A DNA stretch of 35,853 bases from Mikrocytos mackini (taxonomy: Eukaryota; Endomyxa; Ascetosporea; Mikrocytida; Mikrocytiidae): contig JASNJN010000459.1 in NCBI GenBank assembly GCA_030180075.1, forward strand, positions 1-35,853, written 5' to 3'. The stretch's first letter is position 1, and each line of letters begins with the position of its first letter. The translations under genes and the position numbers were made by a program. Shown here piece by piece: positions 27,396-35,853 of this stretch. Below the pieces are notes generated by a model. The model was not told the DNA's origin. It saw only the letters and a program-made list of their open reading frames with translations, and did not search any database.

Positions 27396-27635
27396 CTTTT
27401 TTGCTTCGATTCGTCAAAAAATCATGATTTTAATTGGGTTTAATATCCATTATTAATAGCTTATTATAATTTTATATAGTGTTAATAATGTGTAAAATGG
27501 GTTTATAGGACATATTGATGATATATGATGGATATTTTGACAGATTCAAAGTTTTGCAAAATATAGTATATGTGGCAAATTAAGGCTTGAAAATGTGTTA
27601 TAACGCTATATAATTATTTAAAAGTCATTTTTTAG

Positions 27636-29689
27636 TTATTTATTTATTGGTTCTTTGTAATTATATCTCATTTTAATACGTTTTTCAATTTTTTCTACCG
27701 AAATTCGGTTTTTTCTTCCAGATGATAAGAACTTGGCACTCGAGAACATTCTTTCTATATCTCCATTTGATATTATGTATGTATGGAATATAAGGGCTAT
27801 TTTACGTAGCTTTAGAAGCGAATCATTGAATTTCCAATATTGTTTAAAGCTTTTCCTTGATGCAATGGTTAAGTATTTCTCTATTTCATCTTCAATACTA
27901 TCCTCTGTTTCGACTGGCAATTCACTGTGTTTCCTTTCAAAGATATTAGTTAGAAACTTTACGTCACTGGATTGATTTACTTCTTTGAATTGTGTACCTA
28001 CTTCGCTATCAAGTTCGTCTTGTATGGTTTCAATTTCCTTGTTTTTCTTGGTTTTCTTTGTTTTTTCCTTTATTCCAATGGTTTTAGTTTTCAGTTGTTT
28101 ATTCTTGTTGTCCTGTGATACTTGGGTTTCGACTTGTTTTTCTAAACAAGATTCATCAAAATGTTGTTCCAATCCTAGAGTTTCATGTAAAATTTTTATA
28201 GTGGTCTTGGCAGTTTGTAATTCATATTTCTTTAAATTCTTTTTGTAACGTGGATCCAAAAATAAGGCTGTTATGAAGTTTTCTCTTTCTGTAACTTTGA
28301 ATTTTATTAAACGATTCGANATGTTGTCTTTTAACGCTTTTACTATGGTTTTGTACTCTTTCCATTCTAAATCCTTATATTTATGGATGGACTCAAGTAA
28401 TTCATTTGTTTCCCTGTACCACATATACAATCGTCCCATGTAAAATTTGTATGTCTCCATTTCCTTGATGATTATTCTAACCGGCAGTAATAACTTAAAA
28501 ATCATAGTCATCTTTACAATGAAATCTTCTTTTACTTTTTGATTCTTGTTCTTTCCGTCGTTGTATAAAGGTAGTATAGCGTCCCAATTATTTATAAGTT
28601 GTTCTAAACTGGTTATGTAAGAAGTCCATCTAATCTTTGTTGGATACTGAATCTTGATATTCAATTTCATGTAAATCTTGGGCGTTCGTGTGAATTTTAT
28701 TATATCTATTACTTGAGTATAAAATTCATAAAGCGATTCTGTTTTGTTGACTGTATCTTGTATAGCCAGATTTAGAAGGTGTTGATTGCAGCCTATGTTG
28801 ATCATTAAATGTTTGTTTTTGATAAGTGTTTTTGTTTCTTCCGTTTCTTCTTGCAGATCGTCACTACTTTCTTCGTCAATCTCTTCAGGTGTGTTAGTTT
28901 CATTCAATAAATCAACAATATTGTTTCTAGGGTCTAAGCTGTCTTGTGTTTTAATTTGTTCATCAATAAATGATTCTTTAAGTATTTTCATCGCTTTTAA
29001 CATAGTCGAGCAGTTATNCGTGCAGATATTAACTATTTTTGAGTCATCTAAATGGTATTCTTTGCTTATATCCACAATAAANTTGCTTAAATAGTTTGCC
29101 TTTTGACTACACACTTCGCGTATAGCTAAAATTCTAAATTGAGTTGAAAAATCTTCCTTTGTGCATTTGATTGATATTCCCAATGTAGCCGTAGTGTCTT
29201 CTTTACTCCAGACATCTGTTTGTATAGAATAATAGGAGGCGTTTCTAATTTCTTCTTTTAGATCGGATTCGCAGAGTTCATAATGACTCGAAATTAGNCT
29301 CGCCAGGGAGCGCCNAGCCGGAATTCTTATGCTGGGTTTACAAATTCGTAGTAAGTATATNAGAGTCTCATTTTCAATAGCGGATTCAGGTAGTAAAGAA
29401 AGACTAAAAGCATAACCACATTCAATGATACTGGATTTGTGTTTTTTGACAGGTGTTTGTATAATTTCGGTAAGTTCTGGAGAGTCTATGCTGCTAATTG
29501 TCTGGTTTCCTTGTTTAAGTTGGTATTGCTCAAGAATTATCGGATGCATATTTTTATAATGGCGTTTCAAGTTGTAACGTGAGAAAGTCTCCGCTTTGTA
29601 CTATATTTACAGTGATTGCATTTGTAATGTTCGCCTTTTTGTTTAAAGAAGTGTTCGATAAACGTATCAAGTTCTGTATGCTTTCCCAT
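27636..29689 (-). pseudogene. hAT transposase with BED zinc finger, one frameshift
   Basis: The ATG at 29689 starts a BED-type finger (KCNHCKYSTKRR, then NLKRHYKNMHP). Between these halves (about 29568-29575) the frame shifts, the only clear lesion. The remaining 644-codon frame shows TDVWSKEDTTATLGIS (first catalytic Asp region), a CTxNCSTM segment whose ambiguous codon NAT could be Asp as in the usual TDN motif, and the C-terminal hAT dimerisation block NGDIERMFSSAKFLSSGRKN with RISVEKIEKR. A Lys-rich linker lies near residues 470-510. Eight single ambiguous bases are scattered within it or just upstream. This enzyme catalyses cut-and-paste transposition with 8-bp duplications. The near-intact frame suggests a young copy. 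Confidence 0.85.
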
Positions 29690-30750
29690 TTTGTAAGAAT
29701 TTTAAAGTTTTGAAAATATTAAAACAATACCCGCANAACGAACCGNCTATAGATAACACTCGAGTCATGTTTGCATATTTAAATGTCAGACATCGAAAAT
29801 TGAACTGTGAAAGATCTTAACTAAGTCATAATTTTTAAATAAACTATAATAATGATGTCATTATAAACAGGCCCAAATTTTCATTTAAAAAGATGGTGTA
29901 TTTGCCTTCACTGAATTTAGATAAGATATCCGTGTTTCAGTTTTTTAAAATTTATTTTTTCAATGTTGTTCGGTGGTTTCACACTCTACTCGCGGTTATA
30001 TCAGCATATATTTTAGAAAGATGGTATTATAAACTAGTTATAAAACATGATAACAATATAACTAACATTGAGCTAAAGAGTATTTTAAAATTAGGTTACG
30101 GACATGTACGGATTCAAAAAAATTTTTTATAGATTAAAATAAAGTTTCTATGACATTTTAAACATTTTTTTGGAAAAAATTTTTTTAATTTTTTTAATTT
30201 TTTTTTTTTTCGAAATTTTGGATTTTAGTGCAAAAAGTCGACATCGAAAAACTACTATTTGAAACCAAAATTTTTTCTGAAATTTTTTTTAGAATGCTAT
30301 AAAAGCAAAAGCATTTTTGAAAAAAAAATTCGAAAAAGTTTAGGTTATATGGACCACCCAAATATGGGCATTTTTTGTTACAAATTTTAAAATCCAATTT
30401 TAAGTTGACCAACAAATTCAAAAATTTTCTAAGGAGGTTTATTTTGTAGATCTCTCGAAAATAAACAGAACGAAAAATTTTTGAAAAAAAATTTCAAAAT
30501 TCTTTCATGTTTTAAGAGGTCGACTTTTTCAAAAAATTTTAAGGTAAACACCTTAAAATCCAAAAAAAATTTTTTTTTAACCTTAAAAACGTTGTTTTTA
30601 ACCTTAAAAAATTAAAAAAAATTTTTTTTTATTAGAGAATTTATATTCGAAATTTTTGTTCTAAATATATATTTCATATCAAAAATGCTAAAAAAAATCA
30701 AATGATTTTTTCGCGTTCAAATTTGCAAAAAAAACCTCAATTTGCGTGTC
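29690..30750. other. A/T homopolymer-rich non-coding stretch of the hAT element
   Basis: Upstream region of the transposase. From about 30130 to 30720 it is dominated by long A and T runs. Open frames here (for example 29893-30132) have no recognisable motif and are likely chance. The transposase promoter must lie in the first few hundred bases. Confidence 0.5.
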
Positions 30751-31067
30751 CAAAAAATTCCTAAAAAAAGAGGCCATGTTTCTAGTCTTTTTAGTCTTTT
30801 TAGGAGTTTTTTAGGGCTAAAAAAACTAGTCAATCCGGGTTTTTTGGCAAAACAGTTCCGAACTTAATTTGCGAAAAACGCATTTTGGAATTTGGCAAGA
30901 ACGTGCTAAAAGATCTTTTTTTAGGAGTTTTTTTGCAAAAATTGTTTTTTACTTCTAAAGTTATCACTGCAAAAAACACGATTAGTCATTGCCAAATCAA
31001 TTGACTGGTAAAAAATAGTTTTTGGCAAATTTTGTTTTTTTGACGAAATCGCCGATTTGCCAAAAAA
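30751..31067. repeat. Right 317-bp direct repeat inside hAT element
   Basis: Partner of 27078-27395 in the same orientation. Beyond it, about 90 bp of further 'ttgccaaaaaac' phrases lead to the element's right end. Confidence 0.9.
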
Positions 31068-31159
31068 TGGAAATTAGTAGATCCTCCATTTTGCCAAAAA
31101 ACTTTTTAACCTCGAAAACTTTTTAGCGAATGACTGGCTAAAAAATGCCCATCTATGGT

Positions 31160-31502
31160 AAATACTGGGTTAGTGGACACTTTGATAGTAGAATCACATT
31201 GATAATGGACTAATTTTCATCGATATTCGAACATTTGGGAAAATTAAAAATTTAAAAAACTCTAACAAAATTTGCTAAATTTTACTTCTAATAAGTTTTT
31301 AAGACCCGATTTATATTTATTATGACTTGAAATCTACTAATTTGACAAAATTTATATTTTGCAAAATTATAAAATTTGGTTAGTGGTGTGATGTCAAAAC
31401 ATAATTTAAACCTTACAATTTTATTAAATTTAGCCCAAACCTCATTTAAAGTCATTATAGAGTGTGTATAAATACGTTGTGAAGATTGTTTTGAATATAA
31501 AT
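31160..31502. other. A+T-rich spacer, no gene seen
   Basis: Non-coding spacer between the hAT element and the second CCGGTAT foldback. No structure is recognised. Confidence 0.45.
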
Positions 31503-32522
31503 AGAGTTTCCAATTATCGACTTTGAAAAATGAAACCGGTATCGTCTCTTACAATTTAATACCGGTATTATCGGTATTTAATTATTCTTTGATTTGCTCG
31601 GATATTTTATTTAAAATATCCACAATTATCGAAGAAATATAAATTCTCCATTTCAATATACGTATAGATGCTACTTTAAAATCAAAGATTGCGAACCTTT
31701 TAATGTATTAACATCATATTTAAAATATATATGGTGTTTTCTTCGGATTTAAATATAAACAGTATTAAGAATATGTATATTATACTTGCTAAAATAAAAT
31801 TCTTTAATATAATATGATCAAAATACTAAACTAAATTTTAAATCATTGAAAATCTACGTTTACTTAAGAAATTAATAGTATTGTAAAATTATAATAACCA
31901 AAGCAGATAAACTAAGAAATATAAATGGAAATAATTCATCGAAGAAACGACAAAACGTTAAATTCTATTTGTATGTGAATGAAGTATTACATAATATCTT
32001 AAACTTTATGCAAATATGAGTACAAATNTAACAATTATANATTGGTATAAAATCATTTAAAAAGTTTANATATCGAGGCTAATCACAACATATACTCCCA
32101 ATTGGAATGATATCATAATTTAAATTTTTTGTATGATATCTTATAAAAAATAGGTTTATCTTCAAAATCACAATCCATGCATTAAACAACGAATCAAAAA
32201 CTTTAGTTGATATATGAATAATTACAATTAGTTATATTATATTTTGTATATTGAGGAATGGATATTTTATTTAGTTAAACTTCATTTTGAGGCATTTCAA
32301 CCTCCAAATACATCAATTATCATCTAGAAATTGTTGGGGACAATATAAAGAGAAAAATAAATCAAAACCTAATTGAAACACAATAATTTAATTAAAATTT
32401 TATGAATTAAAGAAAATATTTCAATTGAAATCTGATACCGGTAATGATCGATAATATTCGATAACGATAATGGACGAAATATCGGTATATCGAATAATAC
32501 CGGTATTAATTTTGGAAACTCT
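31503..32522. repeat. CCGGTAT foldback element, copy 2
   Basis: The left end is AGAGTTTCC and the right end GGAAACTCT, flanked by AAAT on both sides (31499-31502 and 32523-32526), a possible 4-bp target duplication. The right ~380 bp (from about 32140) is the reverse complement of the left half of copy 1 (1733-2100). The left part matches poorly apart from ACCGGTAT words. Three ambiguous bases (32028, 32040, 32069) are near the centre. Non-coding. Confidence 0.7.
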
Positions 32523-32986
32523 AAATAGACATTATAAATAGGTTTTATATGATTTTCCCGTATAGATGATACAACCAAGGGTCCCCCCTCGGGGGAACAA
32601 CAAATTGAGATTTTTGTTACCAAAATATATAAAGAGAATTTAGATGTCTTAGTCACTCTAATCTTAGCCAGTCCAAGGCATTTTGGGACAAAAACCGGCT
32701 AAACCTTCAAAGTTTACTGTATATAGAGAGTTTAATTATAATTTATACCGGTTTCAGGGTTGGGTCGTGGGCTGGGTCCGGGCTTCAGTTTCGATGTTTT
32801 TCCTCCTAATTTGGTCTTTGCTTAGTTCAAAATGTTGATTTTAACGTATGTTGTTGTAGAGTGGATGCATTGGCTACACATAGTCAATGCATACTAACTC
32901 GGATCCCCGGGGTGTTATCCCCTATATTTCTAAATAAATATAACTTTTTAAATTCTTTAGAAATTAACCTCACAGCTAATTCCTAC
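32523..32986. other. Spacer before Gag fossil
   Basis: No gene is recognised. Two small structures are visible: a CCCCCTCGGGGG hairpin near 32585-32596 and an inverted pair GATGCATTG/CAATGCAT near 32866-32892. No long terminal repeat can be identified. Confidence 0.35.
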
Positions 32987-33775
32987 ATGGCGATACATAC
33001 AAACCTGCCAGTCGATAAACTGGTCAAACTCGTTACCGAAACACCATACGATGTATTCTTCAGAGCGATGGAATTGCTCAGGAAAGAAAACAAATGGTTC
33101 GCACAAGAAGACCTGAAAGAGGCCTACATCCAGGAGTTTAAAACCCGGATAGAAGAGGCGGAGAAACAGGAAATAGCAGACCTACGGCTAGAGGTCTCAC
33201 TTCGCGGAATGAAAGTGAAGGCAAACGAAAAGAAGCCGGGTCTAGTAAATGCCCTCATGGAATACCAACTAATATTCATAGTTGGGATCTTCAAACAAGC
33301 ACAGGCTGCTGTTGAATCCATGGAGAGGAGGAAGAGGGAACCGGTAGCTGAGAAACCAGCGCCTGTCCAACAACCCGAAGTCCTCCCAACAACAAAGATA
33401 GAAACTCCGGCAGTGCAAACGTACACGCCGCAGACAGTGAGCATACAGACTCACCCACTAAATCAACCACGGACATTCCATGAGTTCCCTGGCGAGCCGC
33501 CAATACCATGGAAGACTTGGCATGAAATGTTTGAAACCTACCTGGAAGTAGGAAACTTACACCAAGCCGGCGAAGGTCGAGTTATAAGCATACTCAAATA
33601 CTGCTTAGGGATAGAGGGAAACCGAACCCTGGCAAGTTTACCAGGACAACTAACGACATACAAAGGTATAGTAGAAGCACTAAATGCTCATTACAACCCA
33701 GCGAAGACGCCAACGTCTGCAAGACTGGAGTTTTTCAACATATTCCAAGATGGAAGCCCAATACAGGCATACACC
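32987..33775 (+). mobile_element. Ty3/Gypsy-like Gag fossil
   Basis: A remnant of an LTR retroelement gag region. The predicted product starts with a helical N-terminal part, passes through a Pro/Gln/Thr-rich linker, and reaches a segment typical of Ty3/Gypsy Gag proteins of animals (PWKTWHEMFETYL, then a stretch ending in ALNAHYNP). It is broken: it is cut short inside gag, and no protease, reverse transcriptase, integrase or LTR is seen. The relatively well-kept coding composition suggests a moderately young insertion. Confidence 0.7.
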
Positions 33776-33894
33776 NACAGATNGNGTCNATATATTACAA
33801 TGTTTAAATAGTTTATCTTTGTTATTTGTACTAATTAATGATAAACAAAACAACTGATGACAAATTATAAACATGAATTTAATGAATTAATTAA

Positions 33895-34311
33895 TTAATG
33901 AAAGAATGTTCCAAGGTTACTGATTTTGTTTAACTCTTCTTTGATCATTTTGTAGTATTCTTCTGATATAACTATTTTGTCTACCCATCTTTTCAGCATT
34001 AANCTCAGTGTAATCTTTGTTCTGGGCCCTCCTTTGTAGAAAATGTGACAAGCTATTCCAATAATATGCTTTCCGAAATGTGGCAAGTAGTCATCCTTAT
34101 TGAAGCAGAAGATTCAATCCATTAATCTGAGAAAATTTTCATAGTTTATCGGGCTGCAGGCGTACACAAACCTGAGTAGAATTTCAAAAATCAATAATTA
34201 TTCTTTTTGTCGGGCGTGTACGTTAGCTAGACATCCTAAATCGCTAACAATATTAAGGTCTTTTCTGTATAAACTCCACAGAAGTTTCTTAAAATATCTG
34301 AATCTGGCCAT
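33895..34311 (-). pseudogene. Unrecognised broken ORF, divergent from the OTU gene
   Basis: From the ATG at 34311 the minus strand reads MARFRYFKKLLWSLYRKDLN, continues to an in-frame TAA at 34198-34200, resumes in frame (LLIFEILLRFVYACSPINYE) to a second stop, and then continues in another frame through FGKHIIGIACHIFYKGGPRT to a stop at 33895. The protein-like composition across both interruptions suggests a real gene of about 135 residues in decay. I recognise no family. It shares a 55-bp A+T-rich bidirectional spacer with the OTU/Helitron gene, so it may be an accessory ORF of the same element. Confidence 0.45.
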
Positions 34312-34366
34312 TTTATTTTTAAATTAAAATTTTGTAAAATTTAACTTTTTAAAAATTTTAAAAAAG
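34312..34366. promoter_or_regulatory. Bidirectional A+T-rich spacer/promoter
   Basis: 55 bp separate two divergent start codons (34311 minus, 34367 plus). It is almost pure A/T and contains the near-palindrome AATTAAAATTTTGTAAAATT. Similar A+T leaders precede the ATGs at 8578, 23853 and 26356. Confidence 0.4.
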
Positions 34367-35417
34367 ATGCAACGAATTAATAAGGATGGGAATTGCTTTT
34401 TTAGAGCTATTTCCCATCAGTTATATTCAACGCAAAGCGAACACCAAATTATTAGGGGAAAGCTGTTCAGTTTCTTGAACAGAATAAATCCTTTTACAGC
34501 GGGTTTGTGAGTGGTAGTTTTGATAATTATATAAAACAAATGGCTAAATCCGGTTTTTGGGCAGACAATGTCGCCATCGATTCCACGGCCAAAACATTAA
34601 ACATTAAAATTGTGTTTTATGTAAATTCTGAACTGAGGTATGTTGTCAACGAATCCGCCGATGTTGTAGTACATTTAATTTGGAAAAACCAGAATCGTTT
34701 TGATTCGATAACGAACTTAGATTTTTATTTGCCCCCTAAAGCTGTTGTGGAAAAAATAAAAAGGAAAAAGTTAAAGAAAATAAAATTTTAAAAATAAAAA
34801 CCGGTGAGAAATATAAGAAAGTTTTAGATTCTTCGCATGTTGTTGATCAAAATTCTGTTGACGATTCTTTGAAATGTAGTTCATGTATATCGATGTTAGA
34901 ATTGTATAAATTCGAAGAGCAAATAAACCAATTTGAATTCTTTTACTGTACAAATTGTAAGGAGAGGTGGCCTGTCAAATTAAAATCATTGAATTCTGGT
35001 ACAGTTTGTCGTCTTTGTTATAAAAATTTAGATTCCAGAAAAATGAGGTTTTCGAAATTCAACAATATGTTGCCAGGTATACCCCCACTATGTTTGCGAC
35101 AATTGAATTTTTTAGAAACAATTTTGATTTCTCGTGTGGTTCCCTTTATTCGAATATATAGTACCAAATACCTAGGATCGAGAATGTTGGGAAACTGTAT
35201 AAATATATTCCATGAACCCGGCGTCGTGGCAAAAATATTGCCAAGGGACTTGGAAGATGTAAAATTTAACATTTTAAAAGCCGATTCTTCTGGAAAAAAT
35301 ATCTTATCATATGATGTTCGCCCGAAATATGTCATCGAAGCACTGGTGTGGTTAAAACACAATAATCCGGCATACTTCGACATAGTATATATCTATTTAA
35401 ACCTAATAATTAATTAA
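34367..35417 (+). pseudogene. OTU protease plus DUF6570-like N-terminal part of a Helitron protein
   Basis: ATG 34367 opens an OTU cysteine-protease domain: KDGNCFFRAISHQL carries the Asp and the nucleophile Cys. After a frame change near 34500 it continues with SGSFDNYIKQMAKSGFWADN. At the usual catalytic-His site the sequence is NRFDSI, Arg in place of His. A second frame change in an A-rich run (about 34755-34797) leads to a region with CTNCKERW, VCRLCYKN, MLPGIPPLCLRQLNFLETIL, LPRDLEDVKF and EALVWLKHNNPAYFDI. This resembles the DUF6570-type region found upstream of the Rep domain in animal Helitrons. OTU domains are known in animal Helitrons/Helentrons. The element is truncated at 35417, and the rolling-circle nuclease and helicase are missing. 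Confidence 0.7.
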
Positions 35418-35424
35418 ATTTCTT

Positions 35425-35853
35425 AGGCGCTTGCGCCTGGCCACTTCAGCCCGTCCCTCGGCTACCCCGAATTCCGTCAACCCGCAAGGGTTAGGGTTTT
35501 ATGCCTGCTTCTTTCCGAGAAGCTCTGCAGCAGCTTCCTTTGGAAGGCTTCAGGCAGTGCAGCTCTGGGTTCCTTTTCCTCAGGAATCTCGCCAGAACAC
35601 GACTTCTCAACCCCTTTGGGGGATCCTCCTGTGAACCATGAGTAGATCCTGAGTGACCCTTTTAGGGTTACATTCAGGATCTTTCCGACGACATTCTCTA
35701 TTGAGACGCCGTTGTTGAGCGAACCACCATGTGAGTGCCCAATTCTAGTGATCGCTCTGAAAGTCTTCAGGTTGTCTATGGACCGCTTAGTGAGGATTCC
35801 AAGTTGGCCCACGACAAACTGTAGCGCTCTTACCTTATAACCGGTGTACTTAC
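35425..35853 (-). mobile_element. RLE-type LINE 3' end, copy 4, running off the window
   Basis: On the minus strand the frame is open from the window edge (about 35851) to the stop at 35477. It reads KYTGYKVRALQFVVGQLGIL, then KGSLRIYSWFTGGSP, matching the C-terminal region of copies 2 and 3. The 3' tail (35476-35425) contains the self-complementary GGCGCTTGCGCC and ends where the Helitron fragment stops. No stop or frameshift lies within the visible part, so this copy may be the youngest of the four. Confidence 0.8.

Larger units (their letters stand above)
26962..31159 (-). mobile_element. hAT transposon, near full length
   Basis: The ends match as inverted repeats: ACCATAGATGGGCATTT at 26962 and the same sequence reverse-complemented ending at 31159. 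A shared CCAGTCA lies just inside each. TAGATGGGCA fits the hAT terminal pattern. Inside is a BED-finger hAT transposase on the minus strand (27636-29689). Unusually, the element also carries two 318-bp direct repeats, one near each end. No convincing 8-bp target duplication is present (flanks ctggacca and tggtaaat). The flanking sequence on the left belongs to the charged ORF region. Confidence 0.75.

Noticed and set aside
29893-30132. 79-aa hydrophobic open frame upstream of the hAT transposase
   Set aside because: It lies in A/T homopolymer-rich sequence within the transposon with no recognisable motif; probably chance.
30194-30421. Phe/Lys-rich minus-strand frame
   Set aside because: It is the product of T and A runs only.
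27078-31067. Direct repeats read as LTRs of a retroelement
   Set aside because: The enclosed gene is a hAT transposase on the minus strand, the repeats lie inside the hAT terminal inverted repeats, and they lack TG...CA ends.
26958-31163. 8-bp target duplication for the hAT element
   Set aside because: Flanking 8-mers ctggacca and tggtaaat do not match, and shifted alignments give at most half identity.
35018-35383. 121-aa minus-strand frame
   Set aside because: It is antisense to the DUF6570-like region, which has clear Cys-pair and family landmarks on the plus strand.

Overview
This looks like an A+T-rich nuclear window from a eukaryote, probably an animal or close relative. The reasons are an Arp2/3 subunit (ARPC3), an RNA polymerase II largest subunit with a heptad-repeat CTD, an NIF3 protein and a tRNA-like gene, together with Merlin, hAT, pogo/Tigger, OTU-type Helitron and restriction-like-endonuclease (RLE) LINE sequences. 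The recognisable host genes are intron-free or nearly so, and they sit tail to tail with gaps of 54 bp (ARPC3/RPB1) and 109 bp (7TM/NIF3). This suggests a compact gene space invaded by many repeats, but I cannot name the species. Layout: 1-5030 is nested repeats (a pogo-like MITE, a hAT-like MITE with a perfect 8-bp target duplication, a CCGGTAT foldback, two 5'-truncated LINE copies, and two inverted arrays of a 19-bp tandem repeat). 5043-7615 is a Merlin element whose arms form a ~580-bp inverted repeat. 8578-14511 is the main host block: ARPC3 (+) and RPB1 (-, 1754 codons). 14830-17769 returns to repeats: LINE copy 3, a GC-hairpin MITE, part of a pogo-like MITE, a Helitron/PIF1 helicase relic and the 5' end of a pogo/Tigger transposase. 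17782-20799 is a second host block: the C-terminal piece of a long-chain acyl-CoA synthetase, a seven-helix membrane protein, NIF3, a small unrecognised gene and a tRNA-like gene. 20956-22616 is a nested, almost perfect 1.56-kb palindrome of pogo-type MITEs. 22650-26100 holds a possible LINE 5' end, a broken gene with SWIM and PHD-like zinc-binding motifs, and a foldback element. 26356-31159 holds an unrecognised charged ORF followed by a near-complete hAT element with internal 318-bp direct repeats. 31503-32522 is a second CCGGTAT foldback. 32987-33775 is a Ty3/Gypsy-like Gag fossil. 33895-35417 is a divergent pair containing an OTU plus DUF6570-like Helitron 5' end. The window closes in a fourth LINE copy. 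The transposon families do not form one system. They are layered insertions, and single ambiguous bases (N) collect in them, which suggests collapsed repeats in the assembly. The most unusual points are the Thr2/Ala7 CTD of RPB1, the transposase 3' end inside the Merlin inverted repeat, the nested palindrome, the in-frame join of a pogo DNA-binding domain to an acyl-CoA synthetase C-terminus across ambiguous bases, a tRNA-like gene with a 16-nt anticodon loop, and a possible 16-nt intron.
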